Positions 11,504 through 24,680 of a stretch of 64,000 bases of DNA are shown one piece after another. Origin of the DNA: Mangifera indica (Eukaryota > Streptophyta > Magnoliopsida > Sapindales > Anacardiaceae); the NCBI RefSeq assembly GCF_011075055.1, contig NW_025401121.1, forward strand, positions 1-64,000. The letters are read 5' to 3'. The position numbers were made by a program, and so were the translations under genes. The stretch's first letter is position 1. Each line of letters starts with the position of its first letter. A model generated the notes under the pieces. The model saw only the letters and a program-made list of their open reading frames with translations, did no database searches and had not been told where the DNA came from.

Positions 11504-11898
11504 ACATTAATTAGTAGCATAACCGAATCAATATATATATACAGATATAGATATAGATATCTAAGTTGGTTGTTGGCCTCATATGTCAAAAATATAATTT
11601 GAATTTACTGTTAAACGAAAACCAACGGCAAACATAATGATGATATATAACATTTGCAAATATTCCCAACAACGCTAAGGTAACCCAAATGCCCTCCAAT
11701 CTTGAATTAAAAACAAATGACACTTGCATAAAGGTACAATTAATTAATGTAAGATTTAAAAAAAAAAAGAAAAAGACATTTAACCCCTGCATGTTAGCCC
11801 ATAACTTTGAACAACATTTACATCCAGTAATTTACAAACATTAAATGTTTTAACAGCAGAAATATGCAAACAAGGGGAAATTGTAAAATGGAACAAAA

Positions 11899-14800
11899 TC
11901 AGGCAGTGGAACGACTACGCAACTTGTTTGCAACATAGAGTAGATGGCTTATGTTCGTAGGTGGATAATTCTGGAGTAGCTTCAGATTCGAAGTGAAATC
12001 CCCCGCTAGCAATCGCCTTCTAATCAGAATTAGCATTGCACAGCATATACGCAGCAGACTCTCCTGTAGTATCAGTGTCACAACTTTGTTAGATTTTGTG
12101 TTATTCTTTTCCTGATTATTAAGAAACCATAAATTACATCCTTCATAATGCTCCATAACATTTGAACGCTCAACCTAAGGCACAGCTGCATTAGGCAGTG
12201 AATATTTTCTTTACTAAAGTAAATAAGAGAAGCCCACAAATACTGCCTTAGTTTAGAGAGCGTTAATAGGTGATTAACCCGAAAGAAGACATGTCGGACT
12301 AATCGGATCCAGAGAATTTTATAACTGAATTCAAAATCAACAGCAGTTTTAACAGTCAAGAAAAGTAAATCTATTAGTTTTACGAAACTCAGTAATCATG
12401 ACTCAAGTATTTTCATAGAATATAGATAGAGACTAAGCATATCCAGCAAACAATCTAAAATTACCAAAAAACAATTTCTTGGACACTTAATTACTGTTTG
12501 GACAGAAATCTGGTCACATCCTCTAGTATACAATCTTAGTAAGGATGCAGCTTTTGAAAAATGCAATGCAGCCGAAGAAAAAAACAATTTGCTTAAGCTT
12601 TGCCTTTAAGCTCCTTTGGACTATTCATACTCAGGAAGGGTACTATTACTACTTCCATCAGAATATATTTTGACACTCGAGAATAGGATCTTCATATCAA
12701 TATAAAACAAAAAATCTTAACTGAAAAATAGAAAATAAATCAATTTTAAACCTACCAGTGGGCCTTCTGGGTCGCTCAGAAGTGTGTCCCAAATGTGAAG
12801 GCAGTCTGCGAAATTGAATTCCTGAGTCAAGAGGAGAGTAATCCACCTAAATGCATAAAATTGGGGGTTGACCTGTCAAATTTTAATACATCAGTCAGGC
12901 ATCCCAAAAGAATTAGTTGACCAAAAAAGAACAGAACTTTCACTTTAAAATGTCTTGAAAATAATAAAAGCTTGTATAACAGATTCTCTGTATGTATCCT
13001 CAGCCTCTAAGGAGATTTAATCACAAAACACAGATTAATTAAAGGAAGAATAGAATGAACCTTAAAGTTGACAGCTAACAACAGAAAGAGAAGCAAATAT
13101 AACATAGGGAGACCTCATGCATGTGAAACTAAAACATATGCATACAGTAAAAGCATAATAGAGACATGGATACCGTGGTAAGGAGTAAAGACCAATCAAG
13201 TCAAAAGTAAATATAACTTTTGTAAATTAATTTTCATTCACCTCACCTGCTACATTACTACAATCTAAGAACATGATTTTTGTTTGTCATGTAAATAGGA
13301 TAATATTTCTAAAGAACACGGTATTTTTAATTTGCGGGTGTGATTCACTATATTTTCAGTTTGATACTTATATAAAGACTCTGAAATCTTGTTAAACAAG
13401 AAAAATAGTAAGAAAACATAAGATCATTCATATCAAATGCAACAAATTGTATATTATTTAAGTTGCGTCTTACTTTAGTTGTGACCTCAAGGTGACGCCA
13501 AAGCTCTTCATCATGTTCCTTAAGAAGCTGCGACAACTTTGTGATTGTGGATCTGATTCCAACCACACTGTTGTCAAGTTGCTGACAAAAATGATCCCGA
13601 AATCCACTCAACAACTCAACAAAACAAAAGAATGTGTCCGCTTCTGCAGAGGCCTGCATGACTTAATATTGGAAAATGATTACCAAATGAAACTAAAGCT
13701 ATGTATAAACCAAGGTAGCTTCATAAATCTTAATAATATACAGAGGCCAGGAAAACAATAAATTTGAGTCCTGCATGACTTTATTTTATAAATGAAAAAC
13801 AAAACAAAAACAAAAGCATGATAAATCATGGTAGCATGAGAACTATCAATAATAAGTTCATGAGGAACAATTTTGATCTACAATGTTCTCATTGCTATCA
13901 AATATTGTCTTGCAACAAAATATCTGTCAAAGTTGTTCAGCAATATTCCATGGTACAAAAGGAAACCTTGAAAAGGATTAAAATATTTTCTATAGATATG
14001 TGTAGAAATGCTAGCTCTTTTAATTGGTATGTATGTTGAATTTCCAGGTCCTCCTAAATCTCTTAGGTGAACCAAAAGAGAAGGAAATGTAAAATAAGAC
14101 ACTACAATTTGACAGAGGAAACTGAAACAACTGATACTGAAAGAGTAAATGTATATTATCTCAAATGACCACAAGCCACAAATAACAATTAGCTACCAAT
14201 GAGAAAGTAACATTATTGAAATAACACACCATGAGTACAAACTGGTTTGCATCCGATTAATTAATGGAAGTATAAAATCCCAGAACAGCTTAGTTCGACC
14301 TGTATGTATGATAAGATATGGTTGTAATACAATTAAAAGGAGTAATTACAGTCAGCCCCATCTATGGGTCATGAATTAGCAGTTTACACCCCCTGGTTTG
14401 GGAAATAGGAACATAACTTCAACACTTGAGGGAGTTAATGTTTCATGTTAGTTAATGGTCCAATCCAAAAAAGAAAAGGAACAACTCCTAACCCTCTCAA
14501 AAAAAAAAATAATAATAATAATAAATAGCTAATCTATTTCTTCTATCTTTTTTACCTCTATCAGAACAAATCCTTTTTATTAACAAACATTAAAACAAAA
14601 GTTTCTTTAAAATCAAATCAAGCAAAATCAACCGGATCTTCTAAAATCAGATAGTCAAATCCATTGACCACAACAGGACCACATAACCATAAGCTTGCAT
14701 TGCCAGCGCCACGCATATATTGCCATTGTGAACTTTGCATTGCTAGCGCCACTTGCTCAAGCTACTACAAGCCATCCCTCATTGGCACAAACAACTAGTG

Positions 14801-17800
14801 TTGGCACACACTTTGCATTGCTAGCATAGCTTGCTCACACTCTTATTTCAACTAACAACTCCTTAGATGACAAATCAACTTTATTTACCTTTAATTAAAG
14901 ATGTTTGGCAATCATATAAGTGTGTTTGAAGGTGTTGGTGAAAGTTGTATGAATATAGTGCTTGAGGATGTTGATTATGAAATAATAAGGGCTTTCTTAG
15001 ACTGAAGTCATATGATTTAATTTTTTCATTGTTAATAAAATGTTTTAAGTGAAAAAAAATGTGGGGATATAATGATCAATTTTGAGCTTTTGTTTTATTT
15101 TGGAAGTGAGAAAACATGAAACAGTGATTAAGAAACGATGAATATTGAGTTGGTGAAGATAAGGGGTGGTTTGGTCAAAGGTTTTATTGCTCAAGGTTAA
15201 ATGGTACATTAATATCCTTGCAGATGTACGAGGGGTAAATTGGTCATTTCATGTCTTCAACAACTTTTTCTGACAGCTTAACCAAACAGATCATCAAAAT
15301 GGGAATTTCCATTTCCCAAAAATGGGTCCTTACTACTAATTTGTGTAACCCGTGGAGGTCACCTACAATTACCCCTATTATAAAATACAATACATGAATT
15401 TTCTTTCCCCTTTATATTTCTTCTGTAACAGAGTAGATTATATTTCTGCACAAAAGTCAATACTCTTATCTAGTTATACTAGTATACTTCTAACAATTGA
15501 GTGCTTTGGTTGGGTAAAAGTTTTCCTTGTGTTCATAGACTTGATCTCTAAGGTTACTAAAGGGCTTATGTATATAACCTCGTTAACTTTGCTATGAGGT
15601 TGCCTCAATGCTATTTTCCAGAAAGGTATATTCTACACTACAAAAATAAATTATGTTTATAGGTCTCAAAACTTCTTAGATCTGGTTACATGTACTAGTT
15701 TCAACAAGATCTCGTTATCACATCATAGCATTATAGTGAAAGTATTTTCTACCTATTGCATTCATGGTCTTTGAGTAAAGAGGGTGCACTTTTTGGCACA
15801 AGATAGATACTCATAGATACACTCGTTTCTAATGATCATTAACTACTTTGGTTCATAAAAGTTTTCCACTGATAATAAGCTTCATAGGGTTTCAATCAAT
15901 AACTCCAAGGGTTGTGCAAGAGTTCACACAGGCAACCATTCCTTGATCTATGCCAAAAGGATGCCGCAATGCTATCTGCAGGATCTATTTTCTGTTAGAT
16001 GATGAGGGATCCTATTCAGATTTGTCACAAAAATGATGAAGGTGCACTTTCAAATTGATGTTGGCATTCCGTGCCAGTGGTGACTGCTGTAATTTTGCTC
16101 TGTGTAGTTTCTTCTGAGCCCATAGCTTGCTAAACATAGCATTACACCACTCACATGAAGAAAGAAAGAGTGAGAAGGTGGAGTGCAGGTCAACACTATC
16201 ATAAACAGGTTATTCTGTGGAGATGATTATCGAACTTATGCCCACAACCACATCCTACCAAGATTAGAGTGGTGTGTCCGCAATATTACCTAACACTCTT
16301 TCAGCAGGCATGGTTGCAGTAACTTGAGTATGTCGGTAATATACATCTTGCAGCAATTAACCACTCAATAGATGACTCAGGCTATATCAGTATAGCATAG
16401 ACTGTAAAGTTTAACGGTTATTGGGTAAGGAAACCAGGTTAATATGTGCCCTCAAAAGTTAAAGTGTCCATGTGTAATCCATTTCTGTTGTATGAAGTCT
16501 GATACAGTGTCATATGTCCAAAGTGCATCTAAGGAGATAACTCCATTGTGGATCTCTTTCAAAGCACATTGCTTTTCATATAGATAAAGGCCAAAGATCC
16601 CTTTATGTAACTCAAACAAAATGGTGATGAAAAGAACATTCACAAAAATTCAAGCATTCAATTGAATTATTTTATTTATTTTTGTAATCCAACACTTAAG
16701 CAGATTAAGCTTAAATTCGAAACTTTGAAACCAGTGAAACATAATCATTTAACCCACCCAAAGGGCAAAATTTTAAATAAGGCAAAAAGAAACTTGTTTT
16801 ATTTTAGAAAGAAACTAAATATACTTACCGCAAATTCCTCATCAGGGTCATTTCTGAATACATAGAATAGAGGTGCCAAAATTTCATTCATCCCTTGGAC
16901 ATATCTAATACCAGGATTTAACTTTGCAAAGACAGTTAATATATTCTTCAAAGCCTCCTGAAAATGAGAGATATATATAAGTCCGTGATCTGGACTGTAG
17001 TTATATCAAATTTTGATCCCAACACAAGCATGAACCTGATTAGATTTTGCAAAAGGGGAGTCTCCAGAGAAAAAATGCAGGTCTGGATGAGTGCGCTTTA
17101 CATCTCGATCAATCTGTTCCATGATTTCTGTGTCCTACATGGCCAAAAATAAAACCAGATATTTCATAAGTATGTCACGAATGCATACACCTGCTTATAT
17201 TGTTTTATATTTAGCAACACCAAAAGTCATTATTATGGACAACTAATAAGGAAGACACATGACGCACAAAGTGAAGACATGTTCGACCTCAAATCAAAGG
17301 CAGGTAAACATAAATAATTTAACTTATTTGTCACAAAAAAGGACTATCAATTTGTCTTAAATGTTTGAACATGTGTTATGAACGTGATTATACCTCATAC
17401 AAATCAAATACAGAATAGCTAGTTTCTTAAACATAAAAGCAGGTTGATGTTTCAAGCACACAATTCAAAACTAATTCTCAAGTGATTGAGATACCTGAAA
17501 AAATTTATTCCAGATGCTGGTCTTTCCAAGGCTCAAAGGATGCTCCCCATGAGTAATTTCTGATCTTGAGAGCATACCTCTACTTTCACTTTTGGGGTCA
17601 TCATTATCAGATTTTTCCAACTTCCTTGCAATTTCTGACTGACTAGCCACATCAACATTCAGAAACCACCCAAACAAATTACAAATAAAAAACCAAAACT
17701 AAACGCAAATACGGCTTACAGGATTCATCAAAAGCTCCTCCTTGAAGTGCTTGTACTGAGACCTCTTCTTAGCTAATTCAGATGACCAAACCCCACGCTC

Positions 17801-18554
17801 AGGTGGTAAATAACCCAGTAAGAGCTGCCACAGTGATCACATTAGTCAAAAATTGAATGTTTAACCCTAACATACTCCACAAAAAATCAGTAGCATTCGT
17901 TTCTACAAAAACTTAAGAAATGAATAACACCTTCCAGACAGTTGATCGAATGCCCCCGCCATCAGGTATTCCCTGTGAAGCTAACCTCCGTAATTCCCTC
18001 ATATTTATCACTTTCTTCGACAGCTGGAAATTCACACATCCACATAATCACAACATGAAAACATCTACCATTCCTCAATGTACCAGTATAAATACAGCCC
18101 AATTAAGTTTCTATCAACATATTATTCTAAATATACCAGTATCACTAGTGTACTGCACTGTAGAATAACCTAACAAATCATAAAGTAAAAAAGTAAAATA
18201 AACAAAAGTTATAAAAAAAAAAAAAACCTCGGGCAAGAGCAAAGCCTGAGCAGAATTGTCCATTTCATCATCATTTCTATGGTTATTGCTGTTGCTATCG
18301 CTATTGTGTACTATGACGTGTGGCTTCGGAGGCTCTTTTTGAACTGTCGAACCGACGGCAGGTGCTTGAGGAGGACGTGCGGGAACAGGAACAGGAGCAG
18401 GAGCAGGAGCGGCGGCGGTAACATGCGGCGGATCCACGGTGACGGTGGCGATTGGCTTAGTGGAGTAGCGGTGTAGGCGATCGTCGTCGGAAGGAGGAGG
18501 AGCGGTAGACCAGACAGAACTATTGAGCCAATCCGGCACTTTCTTCTTCACCAT
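11899..18554 (-). CDS. TBC-domain Rab GTPase-activating protein (TBC1D13/Gyp1-like), 452 aa
   Basis: Predicted to stimulate GTP hydrolysis by a Rab GTPase and so switch off a vesicle-traffic step. Nine coding exons on the minus strand join in phase: 18228-18554, 17931-18023, 17720-17824, 17495-17638, 17036-17134, 16829-16957, 13474-13653, 12756-12872, 11899-12063. All introns are GT-AG. The N-terminus (residues 1-109) is low-complexity, rich in Ala/Pro and Asp/Asn. The TBC domain runs from about residue 118 ('RRLASQGIPDG') to about 400. Both catalytic fingers are present: the arginine finger in 'IDRDVKRTHPD' (Arg237) and the glutamine finger in 'RYVQGMNE' (Gln277). The start at 18554 (MVKKKVPDWLNSS) is chosen because plant relatives begin this way; an in-frame ATG at 18629 would add 25 residues. 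Intron 6 is 3.2 kb and holds a transposon-like insert. Likely orthologue of Arabidopsis At1g04830 (from memory). Confidence 0.93.
14339..15375. mobile_element. Putative TIR element in intron 6 of the TBC gene
   Basis: The left end (GGAGTAATTACAGTCAGCCC) and the inverted right end (GGGGTAATTGTAGGTGACCT) match imperfectly. The match continues inward for about 130 bp through 'AATTAG.AGT' and 'TTGGGAAATAGGAA'/'TTGGGAAATGGAAA'. It looks like a decayed Mutator-type non-autonomous element. No clear target duplication was found, and there is no coding capacity. Confidence 0.45.
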
Positions 18555-18906
18555 TTCAGAAATTAAGTATTGTTTGTTGGGGATCCAATTCTGAGCGATT
18601 TGGATTGTCTCGGATTTTCTCTTCTTCACTGACTGGATTTTTTTTTTTTTTGGATTGTTCGTGTAAGCCTAAAGCAGAAAGAGGGACAGACTCATCCGAG
18701 GACTGCAGTAACAGATGGGTTAGTTAGAGATTTTGAAGGACCAATTAGCAAAATCATGCATGGTTACCGTTACCTATGGTAATTTTCTCATATTTCCATT
18801 CCCAAAAAATGGCAAACAGAAATCACCTTTTAATTTTGATGCAGTTTATTTCCATTTAATCTAGAGAAATTACTGTGAACTAGGAATACCTAATAAACCA
18901 TTTTAA

Positions 18907-19081
18907 TTTTCAATAAAATTATATATATACATTTTAAATATATAAATATATATAAAGTCATTTATATCATTATAGATTAAATGATTTTAAATTAAAAATA
19001 AAATAATATTTAATTATATAATAATATATATAAATATATATATTTATATACTTAAAATAAATACGTATAATATTACTATTT
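18907..19081. mobile_element. AT-rich MITE, family 1
   Basis: An imperfect palindrome of A/T-rich sequence with the core 'attaaatgattttaaatta', also found at 46166-46329 and, more loosely, at 59905-60090. It lies about 350 bp upstream of the TBC gene start. Its ends are hard to place because the flanks are also AT-rich. Confidence 0.5.
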
Positions 19082-19589
19082 CATTTTTACTTATCTTCAT
19101 ATTTGTGTCCAAAATTTTCAATTGACAGCCATGCTTTTAAACTCTCCCTTTCTTTTGGTTCAAAATTTCATTCACTATCCCTCTATTTTAACTCATCGTT
19201 CTAACGCAAACATAACTCTTCAACAATCCCATTTCATAAAAAATAAATAAATAAAATGAAATAACTTTATATGTTGCTTCACTCCTACTAAGGGCGAAGG
19301 TGAGTGGTGATGGTGAGAGACGTAGAAATAAAACTTAAGAGTCAATATTGTAATAACATAAATATATTTTAAATTAAAAAATATAATTAATAAAATACTC
19401 ATTAACTAATACATTTATAATTGTCTTCGATGTGATTTTATTTTTTGAAAATATTGTATAATGACTTTATTATCAAATATATATATTTTTGCTATATACA
19501 TCACTAAAATATCATTCAATCATTGATTTTTCATTCTATTTTATAAACGATTTTTCATAAAATTCATTGATAAAAATGCTCTCTTTATC

Positions 19590-21170
19590 TTAGTAGTGAC
19601 AATTGATAAAATTAATACTAATTTTATCAAAAAAAACTAATGGAAACACCTTATCCTTCTTGGTTTCAACTATCATTTTTGTAAGATCTTCAATCTTGTT
19701 CAATTTTATAAATTTAACATTAGAGTGTATATCCAAAATGTAAATATCAAGTTGAGTCTCAAGTATCATGAGTTCTAAATCAAAAAAAATCTTCATGATA
19801 AAGTTTAGCGAAAAGCATTAATTTTTGTTTATTAAAAGTAACAAAAATTTCATTTGGATATAAGCATACCAAACAAAAAGGCAATTTTATGCTTATCTCA
19901 TTGAAACGATTATTCAACTTTTGAATTTACATATCTAGGACATTGTAAAATATTTCAATGCGGTACCATTACACATTTGTGATACCTTAAATCTTGTGTT
20001 GCGATCGCTCTTGAATAAAAAAATTTATAATCTATATTTGGAACATTAATGTCATAATTGAGACAAAAAGAACAAACTTTATTTTGTAAAGTCTCTCATC
20101 CACTATCTCTCATCATTTGTAAAGTTTGCTTTAAGGTTTCAACCAAATTTATAACATTTACAATATCTTGATCTTTCCTTTTGAGTGCTTGAGAAAGTTT
20201 AATTGTTAAGCCAAATATATTCTTCATCAAAAATTAACTAAGCATAAAGTCAAACGATTGCATCAATTTCAATATGTTTTTTGCTTGAAATCTTTGCTCA
20301 AAATTTCTCCTATCTTTTGCCACAATTTTTAAGAGTATCAATAACATACGAAAACAATAATGTTATACTCATTAAAGAACCATAATGAGAGCCCTAACAA
20401 GTATCACCAACATATTTCAAATTGTCTCTTGATTAAGACCATTTCCATTTGAAAGTTCATCGTTAGAAAAAACTTTAATAACTTTGTGAGTTTGTTTATC
20501 TTTAAGAATATTGTAATGTTGTAACAAAGCACAAACAATATTAACTATAATCACCATAATATTAAAGAGATCATTAACATCATATTTATTCTTTGTTAAA
20601 ACCACAAGAGTGAACTGAAGTTGATGTTCAAAATAATGAATATAATAATAATAATAAAACTATGTACATAAATAACGACATATCACATGTGATTGATTAG
20701 TTAAAAATTAAAGATAAACTAACATCCAATCATATGGTGACACATTGTTATTTATGCACAAAAGTTATACACATAGCATTATTCACGTAATAAACGCATT
20801 TACTTTCTTTCAAAATTATTGTTTTCAAACCATTGAATTCTCCATACAATTACTAGCTCCATCGTAACCTTGTCCTTACACTCTAGAAAAACTCAACTCA
20901 TGTCTAGAAAAAAAAATTATCAAGTGTTGTCTTGAGTAAAAGAGTTGTGGTACTGGTAATGTGTTTAACACCTAGAAAATGCTCTACAACAAATTCATTC
21001 TTATGAATATAATACAAGACAATAACCATTTGTTCCTTTATAGAGATATCACAAGATTCATCAGTCAATATAAAAAATAAATAATCTTCTAAATCTCTGA
21101 AGATAGTGCTTATAGTTTCATTTGAAGCAACACTTATAATATCTTTCTGAATCATAGATGATATTGATTT
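19590..21170 (-). pseudogene. Decayed hAT transposase (DUF4371 / TTF-type)
   Basis: Three minus-strand pieces fall in the order of a hAT protein of the DUF4371 (zinc finger MYM1-like) class. The DUF4371 core, with 'LTDESCDISIKEQMVIVLYY' and 'VEHFLGVKH', lies at 21155-20930. A middle piece with 'NDELSNGNGLNQETI' is at 20500-20417. The C-terminal dimerisation region, with 'LETQLDIYILDI', 'KIEDLTKMIVETKKDKVFPL', is at 19796-19640. Many stops and frame shifts separate the pieces, and the 5' zinc finger was not found. Terminal repeats were not identified. It cannot encode an active transposase. Confidence 0.75.
20650..20795. mobile_element. Palindromic MITE nested in the hAT pseudogene
   Basis: The left arm 'taataaaactatgtacataa' pairs with the inverted right arm, which reads 'aataatgctatgtgtata..tgcataaataac'. 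Further inward 'cacatgtgattg' pairs with 'caatcatatggtg'. The element splits the transposase remains between the DUF4371 core and the middle piece, so it inserted after or during decay of the hAT gene. Confidence 0.6.
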
Positions 21171-22162
21171 GAGATTATTATTAATATTATTGATATCAAT
21201 CTCCTATACATCTTCAATATGATTAGCAAGAAATCATAGAAGTTCAAGAAAATTTCCTTGGTTGTTTGAATTATAGGATTTATCATAACTATGAAATAAT
21301 AAGTCGTCTTGAAAATCCACTAAAATCTTTAAAAAGAAACTTGTAACTTTTAGGTTGATAAAAACCTTTTTTAAATATATTCTTTTTATTTGAACTCAAA
21401 TATTATAATCAAATTCACAATTCCTATATTTTGCATGAATTGATTGCAAATATCAATTAATATCTTATATACTAGGATTATATTCTAGGATGTTTTATCA
21501 TTGGATACTCCATGACCTACATATATATTATTTTATCATATACTCCAAGCCACAAACAGTAGAATATGATGGGCTAGGCCCAAGCTATTTCGGATTTTTG
21601 CCTTTTGGATAATTCAATGACATTCAATTCTAACTACAATTTGAACAGCCAGTATAAATATTTAACACCTAACTTTGCTTGATGACTACAAAAGTAAACA
21701 TCTATCTACTATTTTGGGAGATAATAATGGGGACAATGAAATTTTTTGTATATATAGAAATACAAAAATGTATAGATATCTGAAATTTATAGGGAAAGGC
21801 TCAAGAAACACTTACAAGTTTCCTCATGTGCTATCGAAATTCTAATCAACAAACATGTCACATGTAACTAACAGACACCAATATAAGCAGATTTGGCAAC
21901 ACCAGCCGCACCACCAATGTCTGTGTAAACAGTTCCAATATTTGTATATTCAGAAATTAAGTGACTTGTCTCATAACTGCCAATAGCGCTAAATGGAATG
22001 GCATGCTTAGCAGAGAAAAGAACCAAGTTATTATAATTGCCACACACATATATATTTGTAAAGATCCATAGTAAGCGCTCTTGAATGATGTGATTGCTCT
22101 CACCCAACACATATTTTTTCATTAAGTTCATGCTAGGTGATCAAGCACTTTCTATGTTTTTG
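21171..22162. other. Spacer between hAT relic and PPR pseudogene
   Basis: A minus-strand open frame of 87 codons at 22131-21868 starts just downstream of the PPR stop. I do not recognise it, and it has no start context or partner exon. It may be 3' untranslated sequence. The remainder shows nothing assignable. Confidence 0.4.
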
Positions 22163-24228
22163 TTACAAATAATCTCCACAAGAGCAAATTCGATCCTTGA
22201 AATGATGGAATCGTTTTATATCTCTCAAGACAATCTCTCTATGGCTCAGTTTGCTAGCATGTTTCATCAGAGAATGGCAATCAACACAGACTGTAAGGTT
22301 CTTAACGATCCTAATGGTTCTTTCTGGAGTAGTTCGAATGAGGCTGAAGGCAAGCGCCAATTTCTCATTATGAATTCTAGATGTGTCTTCTTCTTCTTCA
22401 ATGCTATGTACTACCCATTTAGTTCCAGGCATATATCTGAGTCCCCTAGAAACAGTTATTATTTCATCTAACTTTAAGTATATCTCCTTTTCATCTTGAT
22501 GATCATGATCACCAGCTACAAAATAGTGCACTTGGCCATCCACCTCAACAAAACTACATCCTAGATTTTTCTCTAATAATCTACTCTTTATTAATCAGCT
22601 TATTCTCTTAACATCTTGCCATCTCCCTACTGCTGCATAAATGTTTGACAACAGAACATAGCTCCTAGGATGAGTGGGTTCAAGCTGCAAGATCCTCTGT
22701 GTGGCTAATACGACCATTTCACAGTCCTTTTAAATTCTATAAGAGCACAAGAGTGTTCCCCACGTCAAGAAATTAGGATCTATTGGCATTCTTTGAATGA
22801 ACTTCAAAGCCTGGTCTAACTGGCCTGCCCTACCTAACATATCAACAATCAATGTATAATGTTTCATTGTGGGTTCAATGGAATGGTCAAGCCTCATGTT
22901 GTCAAAGAAGTTAAGTCCCATATTTACTTGCCTAGCATATGAACATGCAGTTAATATTGCAAGGAAAACAATCCCATCTAGTTTTGTACCTGCAAACATA
23001 GAAACTTAAAGTCACTAAAAAGAATCCTAAAAAACAGGATGGATATAAATTTATCATTATAAGATCAAACACCTGAGTACATCATCTACTTGAAACTATT
23101 AATAGCTCTCTCAAAACGTCCGTGGATCGCCCAACCCCATATCATAGCAGTCCAAGTAAGAATGTCCTTCTCTTTTGTCTCAACAAAAACCAAATTTGCT
23201 GCCTCAATATTCCCACATTTTGCATACATATCCACCAAAGCATTCCCAATAGCTACATTTAAGGTAAAACCGTTGCTTGAAATATAATTATGAATTCTTG
23301 ATCCAGCTTCAAGGGCACCAACTTTAGTAGAAGCCGAAAGAGCAGTAACAACACTATGATCATTTGCCCTTACACCTTCATCCAACATCCAAAAAAACAT
23401 GAGCAACGCTTTTTCATGTTCTCCATTATGTAAATACCCACTAACCAATATGGTCCACGAAATCACATTCTTATCCGGCATTCGCTAAAAAAGCAAACTT
23501 GCTCTCTCAATATCCCCCCATTCCTCATGAACCCATCTATCAAACCATTCCATGACCCCAAATTCCTCTCTGGCATTGCCTCAAGAAGCTCCAGTGTCTT
23601 CACCATATCCCCAACTTTACAATACCCATTAGTCAACACATTCCACAACAAATTAATCTTCCCACGACTTTCATCAAATAACTTAAATCCCGACTCCAGT
23701 TCTTCAAATTTTACATACATATCAACCAAACAAATCCCAACAAACTTATCAAACTCAACCCCAACTTTGACAATCACACCGTGTAAGGCCCTACCAAGAT
23801 CATCAAGATGCAAACTTGTCGTTGATTTCAACACGAATGGATAAGTTAGCTTAATGGGTTTAACACCTAAGCTCAACATGTGAACAAAATGAGAAATAGA
23901 GCTTTGAAAACAAGAATTTTCGGCAAGGCCACGAATCAAAGCATGGAAAACGTAAGCATTTTTAGGGTTGAAGTGGTTAAAGATGGAGGGGGAGTAGTAA
24001 AGGGATTTGAGTAAAGAAGAAGCTGATATTAACTAGGTTGTAATGTGACTGTTTGGAAAGAGTTTGTGTCGAAGAATTTGAGCGTGGATTTGGCAGAGTT
24101 GGTTGATTGATTGATTTGGAGTAATGAATGAGAGAAATGAAATGGGTTTCTTTAGATTGGCGAGAAAGTTTAACAAGGGTTTTGGCGGGTAAAGTTGTTG
24201 GTTTAAAGAGAAGATAAAGACTTTTCAT
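22163..24228 (-). pseudogene. Broken DYW-class PPR gene (PCMP-H64 / At1g04840-like)
   Basis: Intact relatives are organelle RNA-binding proteins with PPR repeats and a C-terminal DYW cytidine-deaminase-like domain for RNA editing. The minus strand shows a start 'MKSLYLLFKPTTLPAKTL', then PPR repeats ('VKPIKLTYPFVLKS', 'LLWNVLTNGYCKVGDM', 'MPDKNVISWTILVSGY', 'DILTWTAMIWGWAIHGRFE', 'MKHYTLIVDMLGRAGQ'). The E region and DYW domain follow, with H-x-E ('RIHNEKLALAF') and C-x2-C-H ('CVDCHSLMKH'). Lesions seen are a frameshift near 24090, a stop replacing Gln in the N-terminal part, a stop before 'RMPDKN', a stop near 23085, two stops between 22730 and 22570, and a terminal tripeptide DYL instead of DYW (TGG to TTG). 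An 86-bp GT-AG intron-like gap (about 23073-22988) rejoins 'MMYSG' and 'TKLDG' in frame. Orthology to At1g04840 is inferred from memory and position. Confidence 0.9.
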
Positions 24229-24251
24229 AGTTTTAAAGCTCGACTTGAAAC

Positions 24252-24625
24252 TAGGGCTGGATTCGAGCCGAGCCGAGCTCGGCTCGCAGCCAGCTCGGGC
24301 TCGGCTCGGTTTTTTAATGGCCGGCTCGAGTTCGGCTCGAGCTCGACTCGAGCCGGATTCGGCTCGACTCGAGTTCGGCTCGTTTTGGGTTCGGCTCGAT
24401 AACGGCTCGGCTCGGCTCGTTTTTCATATCAAAACGGCACCGTTTTGTGTATATATGAGGATCAAAACGACGTCGTTTTGTATGAAAAATTTTTAAAAAA
24501 ATATACCGAGCCAGCTCGGGCTCGGCTCGAGCTCGATCGAGCTGGGCAGAGCCCTGCTCATTTCGGGCTCGAACCGAGCCGAGCCGAGCTCGAGCCCGAG
24601 CTGGCTCGGCTCGAATCCAGCCCTA
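24252..24625. mobile_element. hAT-type MITE, GC-rich, 8-bp TSD
   Basis: The ends are TAGGGCTGGATTCGAGCC and its inverse, and the arms are built of repeated 'gagccgagct/cggctcg' units. A perfect 8-bp duplication, CTTGAAAC (24244-24251 and 24626-24633), flanks it, as expected for the hAT superfamily. It lies 24 bp upstream of the start codon of the PPR pseudogene, so it would have disturbed that gene's 5' region. Its centre has two short palindromes, 'aaaacggcaccgtttt' and 'aaaacgacgtcgtttt'. Confidence 0.9.
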
Positions 24626-24680
24626 CTTGAAACAGGAATAAACCTCAAAATGATTTATCTGGACATAATAAAATGTTTGT

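Noticed and set aside
14339..15375. Assignment of the intronic TIR element to the 10391 foldback family
   Set aside because: Its ends (GGAGTAATTACAG) differ from GGCCAAA..CCCACC, and no 9-bp duplication was found, so it is kept as a separate, weaker call.
21868..22131. 87-codon minus-strand frame after the PPR stop
   Set aside because: No recognised domain and no supporting exon structure. Probably 3' flank of the PPR pseudogene.
24245..24630. Open frames rich in Arg, Ala, Glu and Ser
   Set aside because: They are translations of the repeated 'gagctcggct' words of a hAT MITE, not a gene.
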